A DNA stretch of 64,000 nt from JAMLHH01 sp964653095 (lineage in GTDB: Bacteria > Bacteroidota > Bacteroidia > Chitinophagales > JADIYW01): NCBI GenBank assembly GCA_964653095.1, contig CAZZEH010000009.1, positions 39,773-103,772 on the forward strand, written 5' to 3'. This document shows, piece by piece, positions 51,478-59,388 of this stretch; position 1 is the stretch's first letter; every line of letters starts with the position of its first letter. A program made the position numbers and the translations under genes. The notes below the pieces were generated by a model that was not told the origin of the DNA, did not search any database, and saw only the letters and a list, made by a program, of their open reading frames with translations.

Positions 51478-52614
51478 ATGTTTAGAACGGCATTGAGGTT
51501 TATACAATTTGACCGTCCTAAAAGCATTGGGATAGTTGTAGGTATTGTTATCAGCGTTTTTCTGGTAGGGCAGCAATTGAGTACTGTTACCTTTATCGCA
51601 GACATCATGGGCGGGTTGATTACCAACTCCAATTCGGAATCAGGCCGTATATGGGTCATCGAAAATACTTCTAAAAACGTCAACCAGATTACTAATATTG
51701 ACAGTCGCTTAGTACAGGAAATCCGAAGTATAGAAGGTGTGGCAAATACCTATCCTATTCTTTTGGCAAATGTTAGAGCGACTCTGCGGGATGGAAAGAT
51801 TGTTCCTTTTGTGGTCGTGGGCAGTGATCCAAGTATCTTTGCCGGGGGTCCCACTTCGTCAAAAATAATCGAAGGAGACATAGCAGATTTGTCCACTCCG
51901 GGAGCGGTTTCTGTAGAAACTTATAATGTACGATCTCTTAAAACCAACCTTCAACTGGGATCAACCTTGGAAATCAACGGTAAGCATGCCAAAATAGTGC
52001 TGAAAACGAAAAACGCTCAGGCTTTTGGAGGGCATTATATGTTTACTTCCATCAAGAATCTGAGATATTTTTCCGGCATATCTCCTGATAAAGTCAGTAT
52101 CATCACGGTAAAAGTGAAAGATGGTGTTCGGGCAGAAGACGTTATAACAAGAATCAATCAGACCTTTTATGGGGTGACAGCTTGGGATACGCAAGAATTG
52201 ACATCCTCTACTTCATCCGAACTGCTGCGTACGACTAATATGGGAGTTAGTTTTGGAGCAATGGTTGTGTTTGCGATGATCACCGGATTCTTTATTATCG
52301 GACTGACTTTATATTCATCGGTTTTAGACAGATTAAAAGATTACGGAACCCTAAAAGCTATTGGAGCAACAAATGGTTATGTGCGCAGATTGATTCTGAC
52401 ACAAGCTATAATTTACGCTCTCATTGGTTTCGCGATTGCAATGTTCCTCTTGGTAATGTTCAAAAATGGGGCAGCAAATGCCGGGTTGGTAGTTGATTTA
52501 TCACCTAAGCTGGTTTCCTTTCTGATTGCTGTCACGTTGTTTATTTCTATTGGTGGTTCATTATTTGCCATCCGAAAGATTAATAAGTTGGAGCCGGCAT
52601 CCGTATTTAAATAG
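51478..52614 (+). CDS. ABC permease, DevC/MacB_PCD-FtsX type
   Basis: A 378-aa protein: TM1 near 20-40 (IGIVVGIVISVFLVGQQL), a large periplasmic MacB-PCD region (about 42-250) and three C-terminal membrane segments (MVVFAMITGFFIIGLTLYSSV; LILTQAIIYALIGFAIAMFLLVM; LVSFLIAVTLFISIGGSLFAIRK). The RLKDYGTLKAIGATNGYVRR motif between TM2 and TM3 is the typical coupling segment. It works with the ATPase and adaptor encoded just upstream (5-bp gap). Confidence 0.9.
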   Translation: MFRTALRFIQFDRPKSIGIVVGIVISVFLVGQQLSTVTFIADIMGGLITNSNSESGRIWVIENTSKNVNQITNIDSRLVQEIRSIEGVANTYPILLANVRATLRDGKIVPFVVVGSDPSIFAGGPTSSKIIEGDIADLSTPGAVSVETYNVRSLKTNLQLGSTLEINGKHAKIVLKTKNAQAFGGHYMFTSIKNLRYFSGISPDKVSIITVKVKDGVRAEDVITRINQTFYGVTAWDTQELTSSTSSELLRTTNMGVSFGAMVVFAMITGFFIIGLTLYSSVLDRLKDYGTLKAIGATNGYVRRLILTQAIIYALIGFAIAMFLLVMFKNGAANAGLVVDLSPKLVSFLIAVTLFISIGGSLFAIRKINKLEPASVFK

Positions 52615-52623
52615 GATAGAAAT

Positions 52624-53964
52624 ATGATTGTAAAAAGAGTTTTTGTTTTATTGTTTTTGTTGGGGCTTATTCGACCAGTTTGGGGTCAGGAGCAAATGAT
52701 TCCCGATAGATTGTCTTTGGAAAAAGCAAAAGCGATTGCGTTAGAGAATAGCTTAGATTTTAAAACCCGAGACTTGAACAGAGAAATAGCTTTAAAAGAA
52801 ATCGAAAAAGCTCGCTGGCAGAGGATTCCGGATATTTACGCAAATTTTGATCTCAGAAGAAATCTTATCACACAGACGACACCTGTTCCGGCCATTGCTT
52901 TTGACCCGACAGCAGGCCCCGGCGATATTCGTCCAATGAAGTTTATGACGGATTGGAATACCAGTACCGGATTAAATGCCAAAATAGACTTGTTTAATCC
53001 AAATGCGCATGGGAAAATTAAGGAAGCCAGACAGGAAGCTAAAATCTCTCAGACCGAGCAGCAAATTACAGCGACCGAAATAGAATCCAAGATTGAAACA
53101 GATTATGTCGCTTGTCTGATTGCCAAGGAGCAGTTGGAACTGGCAATCTCAGATACGCTTTACAAGTCTCACATATTGTCCAATATACAAAAGAGATTTT
53201 TATCCGGCAAAGCCACTGAGACAGATCTGAATACTGCAAAAATAATTAAGAACGATGCTTTGGCAGCGTATTATGAAGCCATTGATATTGAAAGGTGGGC
53301 TCTATTGCAATTGTTGTATGATATGGGATTGGAATTGGACAATTTCACGGAATTTAGTTTTACGAGTACTTTAAAAGATTTACTGATTGACTATCAGGCG
53401 AAAGAGTTTGTACCAAAAGAAGGTTTATCCCTAAAAAAGTGGAAACAAAAAAATGAACTGACGGGGATTCAACTGAAAAACAATCAGTTAGGATTTATGC
53501 CTACAATTGCATTGAATGGTTTTTATGGGTTTAATTTTTATTCGAATCAGTTTGATTTCTTCAAAGGCACTCATTGGTATGGCAACAGCTACATAGGATT
53601 GTCTGTACAGATACCTGTAACACAAGGTCTGTATCGAGTCCAGCAATCAAAAATTTTGAATTTACAACTACGGCAAGATATAGTCAATTACCAAAAAGAA
53701 GAAGAGCTGCAAGACCTGAATAGAAAACGCCTGCTCCACCGAATCCATCTAAAAGAAAAAGCCCTTTTGCTGAAAAAAGAAAATATAGATTTGCAGCAAA
53801 GCAGCCTGAACCGTGCATCAGAACTGTTGGATAGAGGCAGGATGACATTGAATGACTGGCTGAATCAAAACCAACTTGCATTACAGGCTCAAACAGCTTA
53901 TTTGCAGGCAGCGTATGAATATGTTCAGACGAAAATGGAATTGATGGTATTGGAAGTTCAATAG
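52624..53964 (+). CDS. TolC-family outer-membrane efflux protein
   Basis: A 446-aa protein with a signal peptide (cleavage near WGQ, residue 22) and two OEP halves: LSLEKAKAIALENSLDFKTRDLNREIALKEIEKARWQRIPDIYANFDLR... and a second half with LKNNQLGFMPTIALNGFYGFN...GLSVQIPVTQGLYRVQQ, followed by a long helical C-terminus. It completes an export route across both membranes for the DevBCA-like system. The operon appears to end here, followed by a 470-bp spacer. Confidence 0.9.
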   Translation: MIVKRVFVLLFLLGLIRPVWGQEQMIPDRLSLEKAKAIALENSLDFKTRDLNREIALKEIEKARWQRIPDIYANFDLRRNLITQTTPVPAIAFDPTAGPGDIRPMKFMTDWNTSTGLNAKIDLFNPNAHGKIKEARQEAKISQTEQQITATEIESKIETDYVACLIAKEQLELAISDTLYKSHILSNIQKRFLSGKATETDLNTAKIIKNDALAAYYEAIDIERWALLQLLYDMGLELDNFTEFSFTSTLKDLLIDYQAKEFVPKEGLSLKKWKQKNELTGIQLKNNQLGFMPTIALNGFYGFNFYSNQFDFFKGTHWYGNSYIGLSVQIPVTQGLYRVQQSKILNLQLRQDIVNYQKEEELQDLNRKRLLHRIHLKEKALLLKKENIDLQQSSLNRASELLDRGRMTLNDWLNQNQLALQAQTAYLQAAYEYVQTKMELMVLEVQ

Positions 53965-54299
53965 ACCATTTCAAACTCAGCAGAAAATAGAATTACTCCC
54001 GATTTTATACATTTGCTTGATGTGTATGTCGTTACTATGTGCGATTTTTCCAATAGATATAGTTTAGAAGTAAGAGCACAATGTTTACAGAATATTATAC
54101 CGTTTGGACAAATAATATAGACCTATTTCGATTTTATCCCATTGTTCTATATTGTTTGTAACCACGACATAATACCAAAATAAGGTTTCGCTTTATCGGT
54201 CTGTTTTGAATTTCAAATTGGTATTAGATACACTCTTGTCACGTCATTGCACACCTCCTAAAATGAAAGGGCCTCGTATTCTATAGAATGATAAGAAAG
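53965..54299. other. Spacer with repeat copy C; no gene
   Basis: No open frame of note. It contains the dispersed repeat listed separately; ATTATACCGTTTGGACAAA near 54094 is shared with copy A at 39.8 kb. Confidence 0.5.
54094..54226. repeat. TAATACC-ended palindromic repeat, copy C (longest form)
   Basis: The 57-bp unit at 54170-54226 matches copy B closely. A 75-bp left extension shares its first 29 bp with copy A and its last 35 bp with copy B, so C may be closest to a full-length form. Confidence 0.65.
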
Positions 54300-54335
54300 A
54301 GGCAATACCTAAAGTTGTTACAGGCAATACCTAAA
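54300..54335 (+). promoter_or_regulatory. AATACCTAA operator repeats upstream of the haem/siderophore operon
   Basis: AGGCAATACCTAAA occurs at 54300-54313 and again at 54322-54335, 22 bp apart (about two helical turns), upstream of the first gene. The core matches the operator array of the siderophore receptor at 49.4 kb. Confidence 0.55.
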
Positions 54336-54374
54336 ACTCAGTAATTATATGAAACATGCCATTTTCATTGCATT

Positions 54375-54425
54375 TTGTAAAAACTATTTTACATATCTTC
54401 GATGTATTAATTTAGACTAATTAAA
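54375..54425 (+). promoter_or_regulatory. Promoter and start-site palindrome of the haem/siderophore operon
   Basis: TTG (54375-54377) and TATCTTCG (54394-54401; one base off TAnnTTTG) are separated by 16 bp. A TTAATTTAG-A-CTAATTAAA palindrome (54407-54425) follows the -7 box by about 6 nt, the same placement as at the siderophore receptor. Confidence 0.5.
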
Positions 54426-54434
54426 GATAACGAA

Positions 54435-55457
54435 ATGAAAAACTACAATTTACTTACACTGCTCATGACAGTCACTTTATTGACCTTATTTGGATGTAAA
54501 AAAGACACTAACGTTATTCCTTCCGAAGATGATACTCTTAAAATCGAAGGAGAATGGCAGATACAAAAGATTAACTTTTTGGATGATGAAGCAAAATGGG
54601 ATGAAAGTTTAGCCTTTACTTCAGCCAACTATTTTGGTTATGCTCCTGCGATGTTTGGAGGCATGATGGGATTTGATTTTACAACGAGAAAGGAATCAAG
54701 TGGGAAAGGACAGGTCTTTGAATTTGTAAGCGATGCAGCTTTTGGAGACGGTTCGACTGTTTATTGGTATTGGAACTACATAGACGAAGGAAAGGGCTTT
54801 GAAATCGTTCAAATCAATAAGGCACTTCCTCCTTATGATTTTTCTGTAATGAATATTAAAAATGTTAAGTTGTCGGAAGATAAGCAGGAGCTTACTTTTA
54901 ACGCAGAACTTAATTCTCGTCGTTCAGGAAAACCAATCACGGACAAAGTGATATTTCCGGTAGAATTTACATTACATAGAGGAACTCTGTCAAACTTGCC
55001 GGATATCTACATTCAAGGAGTTAAGATGGAAGAACCGCCAGGAGAGGTAAAAACTCCGATTGAAAAAATTACAGGAGTAACTTGGAAGTTGAAGTCCGGT
55101 TCAGATTTGTACGATCCGGGACTTACTGATACCGACAATCCGGACAAAGGCTATATGAAAGTATTGGCATTAGAACTGGGTGATGATGACGTACTCAATT
55201 ATAGATATGCCTACCCTATGGGAGTGGTTTCTACAAAGCAATATACTCAAACAAAACTGGGCGATGAGATTTTAGAAGTTCAGATGGGAGGAACTTTTGG
55301 TACTCCGATTACTGTTTATGAGTTTTTAGTTGAAAGTGTCGATTTGACAGCGGGCACACTGATATTGAAATCTGACGGAGTGATACGTGAGTTTACCAAG
55401 ATAGAAGATATTAATGCGGATATAGATAAAGGCGATTATAACGTTTTCACTGAATAA
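54435..55457 (+). CDS. Surface or periplasmic lipoprotein, 340 aa, first gene of the haem/siderophore operon
   Basis: The lipobox LFGC (Cys21) follows a hydrophobic leader. The mature protein seems to have two parts with similar starts (IEGEWQIQKINF near 39 and ITGVTWKLKSG near 212), which recalls lipocalin-like barrels; this is a visual judgement. Between them is an aromatic region (DGSTVYWYWNY). It occupies the position of HmuY, the haem-binding lipoprotein of hmu operons, but does not look like HmuY in sequence. It may be a ligand-capture protein for the receptor encoded next. An intrinsic terminator follows its stop codon. Confidence 0.75.
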   Translation: MKNYNLLTLLMTVTLLTLFGCKKDTNVIPSEDDTLKIEGEWQIQKINFLDDEAKWDESLAFTSANYFGYAPAMFGGMMGFDFTTRKESSGKGQVFEFVSDAAFGDGSTVYWYWNYIDEGKGFEIVQINKALPPYDFSVMNIKNVKLSEDKQELTFNAELNSRRSGKPITDKVIFPVEFTLHRGTLSNLPDIYIQGVKMEEPPGEVKTPIEKITGVTWKLKSGSDLYDPGLTDTDNPDKGYMKVLALELGDDDVLNYRYAYPMGVVSTKQYTQTKLGDEILEVQMGGTFGTPITVYEFLVESVDLTAGTLILKSDGVIREFTKIEDINADIDKGDYNVFTE

Positions 55458-55479
55458 GATTTGTTAGATTATCAAGCAT

Positions 55480-55525
55480 GGAAACCCATTTTAAGCGTAT
55501 ATCTATTAAATGGGTTTCTTTTTTT
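55480..55525 (+). terminator. Intrinsic terminator/attenuator between lipoprotein and receptor genes
   Basis: GAAACCCATTT (55481-55491) pairs perfectly with AAATGGGTTTC (55508-55518) and is followed by seven T. It lies 23 nt after the lipoprotein stop and just before the receptor start. Read-through would give less receptor than lipoprotein. Confidence 0.85.
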
Positions 55526-55540
55526 ATTGTCATTAATGCC

Positions 55541-57964
55541 ATGCACAAAATAGTAACTAAGCTAATAAACAAATATGTGATACTGTTTTTATTTGGAGTC
55601 CCGACACCGTTATTTGCCCAATTAAGTTTGTGCGGAAAAATAGAAATGGAGTTCGAATCCGATACAGAAAGTACCCACGGATGGGTTATTACTTTGGAAA
55701 ATCTGACCGATTCGAGCATATTGACTAATAATAGTCCAAACAAGGAGTTTTGCTTTTCAGGACTTCGGCCTGGAGAATATTTGATTTATGCAGAATATAA
55801 AAACCAAAAATCGGCAGAAGTTTTAGTCTCGCTTTACCAAAGTGTTTCCAATATAGAATTAAATGCCAACCGCATTTACGAACTGGACGAAGTCGTAGTT
55901 TACTCAAAATCGAAAAAGGATATAAAGAAAGAACACTCCATCAAAACTGATATAGTGGACATGGAAGCACAGCGATTGACTTCTACAACTGTAGAAGATT
56001 TAATGAATAATACTCCGGGAGTCAAAGTGAGGAACTCTAACGGTATAGGCGGTGAGTCGGATATTGTGGTAGGAGGCTTCTCAGGAAAGTCTGTCAAGTT
56101 TTTGATAGATGGTATTCCGATTGATTACTTGGGTTCGAGCATGGGGATCACTAAAATCCCAACAAGCGTAGCCAGTTATATAGAAGTCTATAAAGGTGTC
56201 TTACCGACAGAGATAGGGGTAGATGCGTTAGGCGCAGCAGTCAATATTGTCGCTAAAAACCCGAATGAGACGAGTAGCCAATTTAGCTATCGCATAGGTT
56301 CTTTTAATACACATCAAGTTACATTAAATACATTTATCCGCTCATCAAAAAAAATCTCATTTGGAATAAATGCTTTTGGCAACTATTCTACCAATAACTT
56401 TAAAGTAAGTAATCTGCCGTATGAAAATATCACTACCGGAAAAGTCGAAATGATTAGTGCTCAACTATTTCACAACAGATATTGGCAATTTAATGGCGAA
56501 GCATTTATCAATTTAGAGGAAAGGAAATGGGCGGATTTATTCAAAATCACCGTTAACAGCTATAGTCTGTCAAAACAGCTTCAAAATGATTTTGCTTCCA
56601 GAAATCGTCCTTATGGCAAGGTGGCAATGAAAGAGTATGCTTATGCGGTACCTTCCATCCTATATAAAAAGATTTTTTTTGATAATAAGTTGATCACTTC
56701 TCAATTTTTGGTATTTAGCAATATTGAAAACCAGCTGATAGATACTCTAAAAAATGCATATTATGATTGGCTGGGCAATAGACATGAGAATGTTTCCGGT
56801 TCGGAGACTGGGGTGCTCACTTCCAATTTGAAAGAATCTATTGCCCGGACCCAGACCTCTAACCTAACCTATCGAGGACTCTTTAATTATCACTTCAATT
56901 CTCAGCACAAGCTAACCCTGAATCTCATCAATATGTTTCTTCATAGAGAAGCGGATGATATGGGAAATTATGATAGTAGAACCAACGTGAATTATAATCG
57001 TTTCATTGTCGGGTTAGGATATCAGTACCATTTATTGGATCAAAGATTGGAAGGAATGACTCAAGTAAAGATTTTACTTTCGGGGACTAGGGGAAATCTG
57101 AATAATGTGCTTATCGGCACAGAGGAATCCAATCATAAAAACATGGGGGTCAGTTTGGCTCAATCTCTCAAATATCAAACAGAGAACGGATGGATATTTA
57201 GATCTTCAGTTGAAAATACTTACCGGCTTCCTGATCAAATGGAGGTTTTTGGAGACAATGTATTCATTCTTCCCAATATCTCTCTAAAACCGGAAAGGAG
57301 CTTTAATGTAAATGCTGGTCTGGGCTATCAATTGAATAAAAAATTCCATTTTGAAGTAAATGCATATTACAGAGATGTCAAGGATATGATTAAGTTGAAA
57401 GAGGTCACTCAATTTCAGGCAAATTACCTAAATCTGGATAAAGTAAGAGGTTATGGAATCGAACTTGAAGCCGAGTGGGAGGTCGTTGATGGACTGGATT
57501 TAAGTGGAAATTTGACATATAATGAATTTCGCTTTAGAGGTTCAAATGATAAATTGTCTCAAAACGACCATTTCATTAATGCAAGAGTCAGCAATATGCC
57601 TTTTTATTTCGGCAATGCTAATATCAGCTATCAGACAAAACGATTATTCAGCAAAAAGGATAATCTGAAATTGTATTGGTCATACAGCTATGTTCATCAA
57701 TTTTATTTGGATTTTATCGAAAAGAAATATGAACCTGATGGTTTTTTGGGTTTGTACGGAAAAAGTAAAATCTATACCAATAGGATTATTCCGGTTCAAC
57801 ATATCAATTCATGTGGTTTTGTCTGGCAATTCCAACAGTCGAAAGTTCAACAATTGGCTCTCTCGACGGAGCTCAATAATATTTTCAATACCCGAATTTT
57901 CAATGATTTTAAAATGCAAAGTCCGGGGCGCAGTTTTTACGTTAAAGTAAGTTATGATTTTTAA
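55541..57964 (+). CDS. TonB-dependent receptor (HmuR/XusA-like position)
   Basis: The frame opens at 55478, but that start lies inside the terminator hairpin; the ATG at 55541 (MHKIVTKLINKYVILFLFGV...LFAQ) gives a normal signal peptide and 807 aa. Domains: a carboxypeptidase-regulatory-like N-terminus (about 30-115), a plug (SIKTDIVDMEAQRLTSTTVEDLMNNTPGVKVRN, FLIDGIPIDYLGSSMGITKIP, GVDALGAAVNIVAKNP) and a barrel ending in an aromatic strand (SFYVKVSYDF). It imports a TonB-dependent ligand across the outer membrane; the neighbours suggest haem or a ferric siderophore. Confidence 0.9.
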   Translation: MHKIVTKLINKYVILFLFGVPTPLFAQLSLCGKIEMEFESDTESTHGWVITLENLTDSSILTNNSPNKEFCFSGLRPGEYLIYAEYKNQKSAEVLVSLYQSVSNIELNANRIYELDEVVVYSKSKKDIKKEHSIKTDIVDMEAQRLTSTTVEDLMNNTPGVKVRNSNGIGGESDIVVGGFSGKSVKFLIDGIPIDYLGSSMGITKIPTSVASYIEVYKGVLPTEIGVDALGAAVNIVAKNPNETSSQFSYRIGSFNTHQVTLNTFIRSSKKISFGINAFGNYSTNNFKVSNLPYENITTGKVEMISAQLFHNRYWQFNGEAFINLEERKWADLFKITVNSYSLSKQLQNDFASRNRPYGKVAMKEYAYAVPSILYKKIFFDNKLITSQFLVFSNIENQLIDTLKNAYYDWLGNRHENVSGSETGVLTSNLKESIARTQTSNLTYRGLFNYHFNSQHKLTLNLINMFLHREADDMGNYDSRTNVNYNRFIVGLGYQYHLLDQRLEGMTQVKILLSGTRGNLNNVLIGTEESNHKNMGVSLAQSLKYQTENGWIFRSSVENTYRLPDQMEVFGDNVFILPNISLKPERSFNVNAGLGYQLNKKFHFEVNAYYRDVKDMIKLKEVTQFQANYLNLDKVRGYGIELEAEWEVVDGLDLSGNLTYNEFRFRGSNDKLSQNDHFINARVSNMPFYFGNANISYQTKRLFSKKDNLKLYWSYSYVHQFYLDFIEKKYEPDGFLGLYGKSKIYTNRIIPVQHINSCGFVWQFQQSKVQQLALSTELNNIFNTRIFNDFKMQSPGRSFYVKVSYDF

Positions 57965-57968
57965 AAGA

Positions 57969-59294
57969 ATGAATACCTTAAACTATAGATTTACCCTTCT
58001 TGTCGTAGCGATATTAGTTGCTTTGTCAGGATGTAAAATCGAAAACTTGGATGAGTATCTGGAAAGCCCAAAAAGGGATTTTAGCAGTTTCAGCTATGTA
58101 ATGGCTACTGAAGATGCTTCTGATGTAGATATTACCACATTTTTTGCTTTCAATCTTTCAGATATCGGTCCCAATATAAAGTATGATTTGATAGATGAAG
58201 ACAAACTCTTTTACAATTCCAATCCTTCCACATCATCAGGTCATGTATCTATGAACCAATACTTCTTTGCTTTGGCAAAAGACAAGAAAGGTTACTCTTC
58301 TACACCCGGTGTGTACCGAATGACTCTTAATGTCAATAACAGAGTATATGTCAATGATAATCTGAGTATCTCTAAGAATAATTTATTTCCTGCCAGACAA
58401 CTGTGTATTGTAAATGAAAGTTTAGGGTATTTCTATGATGAAGGTACAGATGCTCATAAAATCAAAATGTTTAACCCTACCACCATGACATTGATTGGAA
58501 AGATAGACTTAAAACCTATTATCGAAACTTTTCGCAATCAGATAGAGTGGGTGGATGAATCGGGGAATAATTTGGTAAGGACAGGCTCTTTGGTATTGGC
58601 GCATAAGGAGGGTAAGCTGTATGTGAGCGTGGTGTTCTTAGAAAAAGCTGAGTTTAATCTGATTTCCAATGATGAAAAGAGCTTTTACCTTGCCGTTATT
58701 GATATCCATACCGATAGAGTGGAGAAGATTATTTCTTATGAAGGAACGAAGACGGTGGGTTTTTTTGTTTCTGAAAATAAAGCAACAGTCTTGGGAGATG
58801 ATGGGAATCTGTATTTCTGCTCTTGGGGATGGAATCAGTTTAATGAAGGTAATTCATCACAAATTTTCAGAATAAAAGCCGGTGAGACAGATTTTGATAA
58901 GAGCTGGAATATTAATATCCCAAATCTATTGGGAATCGGGAAAATGGCTCAGTCCATAGCATTTTATAATGGTAAAATATACCTGCATGTTTCTCAAAAA
59001 TCATATTCATTCGGAGATTCTGATGACCCCGGTGATGTGGCTATGAGTTATTATGCATTTGACCCATCCATGCCTGACCAACCTATCCGTCTGGATATAC
59101 CCACATCCAACACATCTAATAGAATGAGCGTATTTAGTATAGTGGATGATAAGCTGTTTGTTGCAGTCCCGAACATAGACAAGAATAACTTTAACGGATT
59201 CTATTCAATAGATAGAAATGGCGAGATAAAGAAAGAGATTGCAATACAAAATAAATACCGTCCGACAAGATTGTACAAGCTGCAGCCACGCTAA
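57969..59294 (+). CDS. Beta-propeller lipoprotein, DUF4374/XusB-like
   Basis: The start at 57969 (4 nt after the receptor stop) gives MNTLNYRFTLLVVAILVALSGC with a lipobox; the frame from 57954 would overlap the receptor. The mature ~420 aa contain repeated blade-like stretches (YFFALAKDKKGYSSTPGVYRMTL, LCIVNESLGYFYDEGTDAHKIKMFNP, GSLVLAHKEGKLYVSVVFLEKAEF, NKATVLGDDGNLYFCSWG). The size, anchor and place next to a TonB receptor match DUF4374 proteins such as XusB, which captures enterobactin-type siderophores in Bacteroides. Whether the ligand here is a siderophore or haem is open. Confidence 0.75.
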   Translation: MNTLNYRFTLLVVAILVALSGCKIENLDEYLESPKRDFSSFSYVMATEDASDVDITTFFAFNLSDIGPNIKYDLIDEDKLFYNSNPSTSSGHVSMNQYFFALAKDKKGYSSTPGVYRMTLNVNNRVYVNDNLSISKNNLFPARQLCIVNESLGYFYDEGTDAHKIKMFNPTTMTLIGKIDLKPIIETFRNQIEWVDESGNNLVRTGSLVLAHKEGKLYVSVVFLEKAEFNLISNDEKSFYLAVIDIHTDRVEKIISYEGTKTVGFFVSENKATVLGDDGNLYFCSWGWNQFNEGNSSQIFRIKAGETDFDKSWNINIPNLLGIGKMAQSIAFYNGKIYLHVSQKSYSFGDSDDPGDVAMSYYAFDPSMPDQPIRLDIPTSNTSNRMSVFSIVDDKLFVAVPNIDKNNFNGFYSIDRNGEIKKEIAIQNKYRPTRLYKLQPR

Positions 59295-59300
59295 AAGCAT

Positions 59301-59321
59301 ATTTTATGAGTGACATAAAAT
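59301..59321 (+). other. Hairpin between propeller lipoprotein and HmuS-like gene
   Basis: ATTTTATG-AGTGA-CATAAAAT is a perfect 8-bp stem with a 5-nt loop. It is AT-rich with only a short T-run, so it may be an RNA-processing or stabilising structure rather than a strong terminator. Confidence 0.4.
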
Positions 59322-59388
59322 TTAATAATGGACTTACGCAACTTACGATATAACAAAATCTATCCAGAAATATTTTAACACAAGAAAA

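Noticed and set aside
49834..53964. Macrolide exporter MacAB-TolC
   Set aside because: The ATPase and permease are separate proteins instead of a fused MacB, so a DevBCA-type layout is the better description; the substrate is left open.
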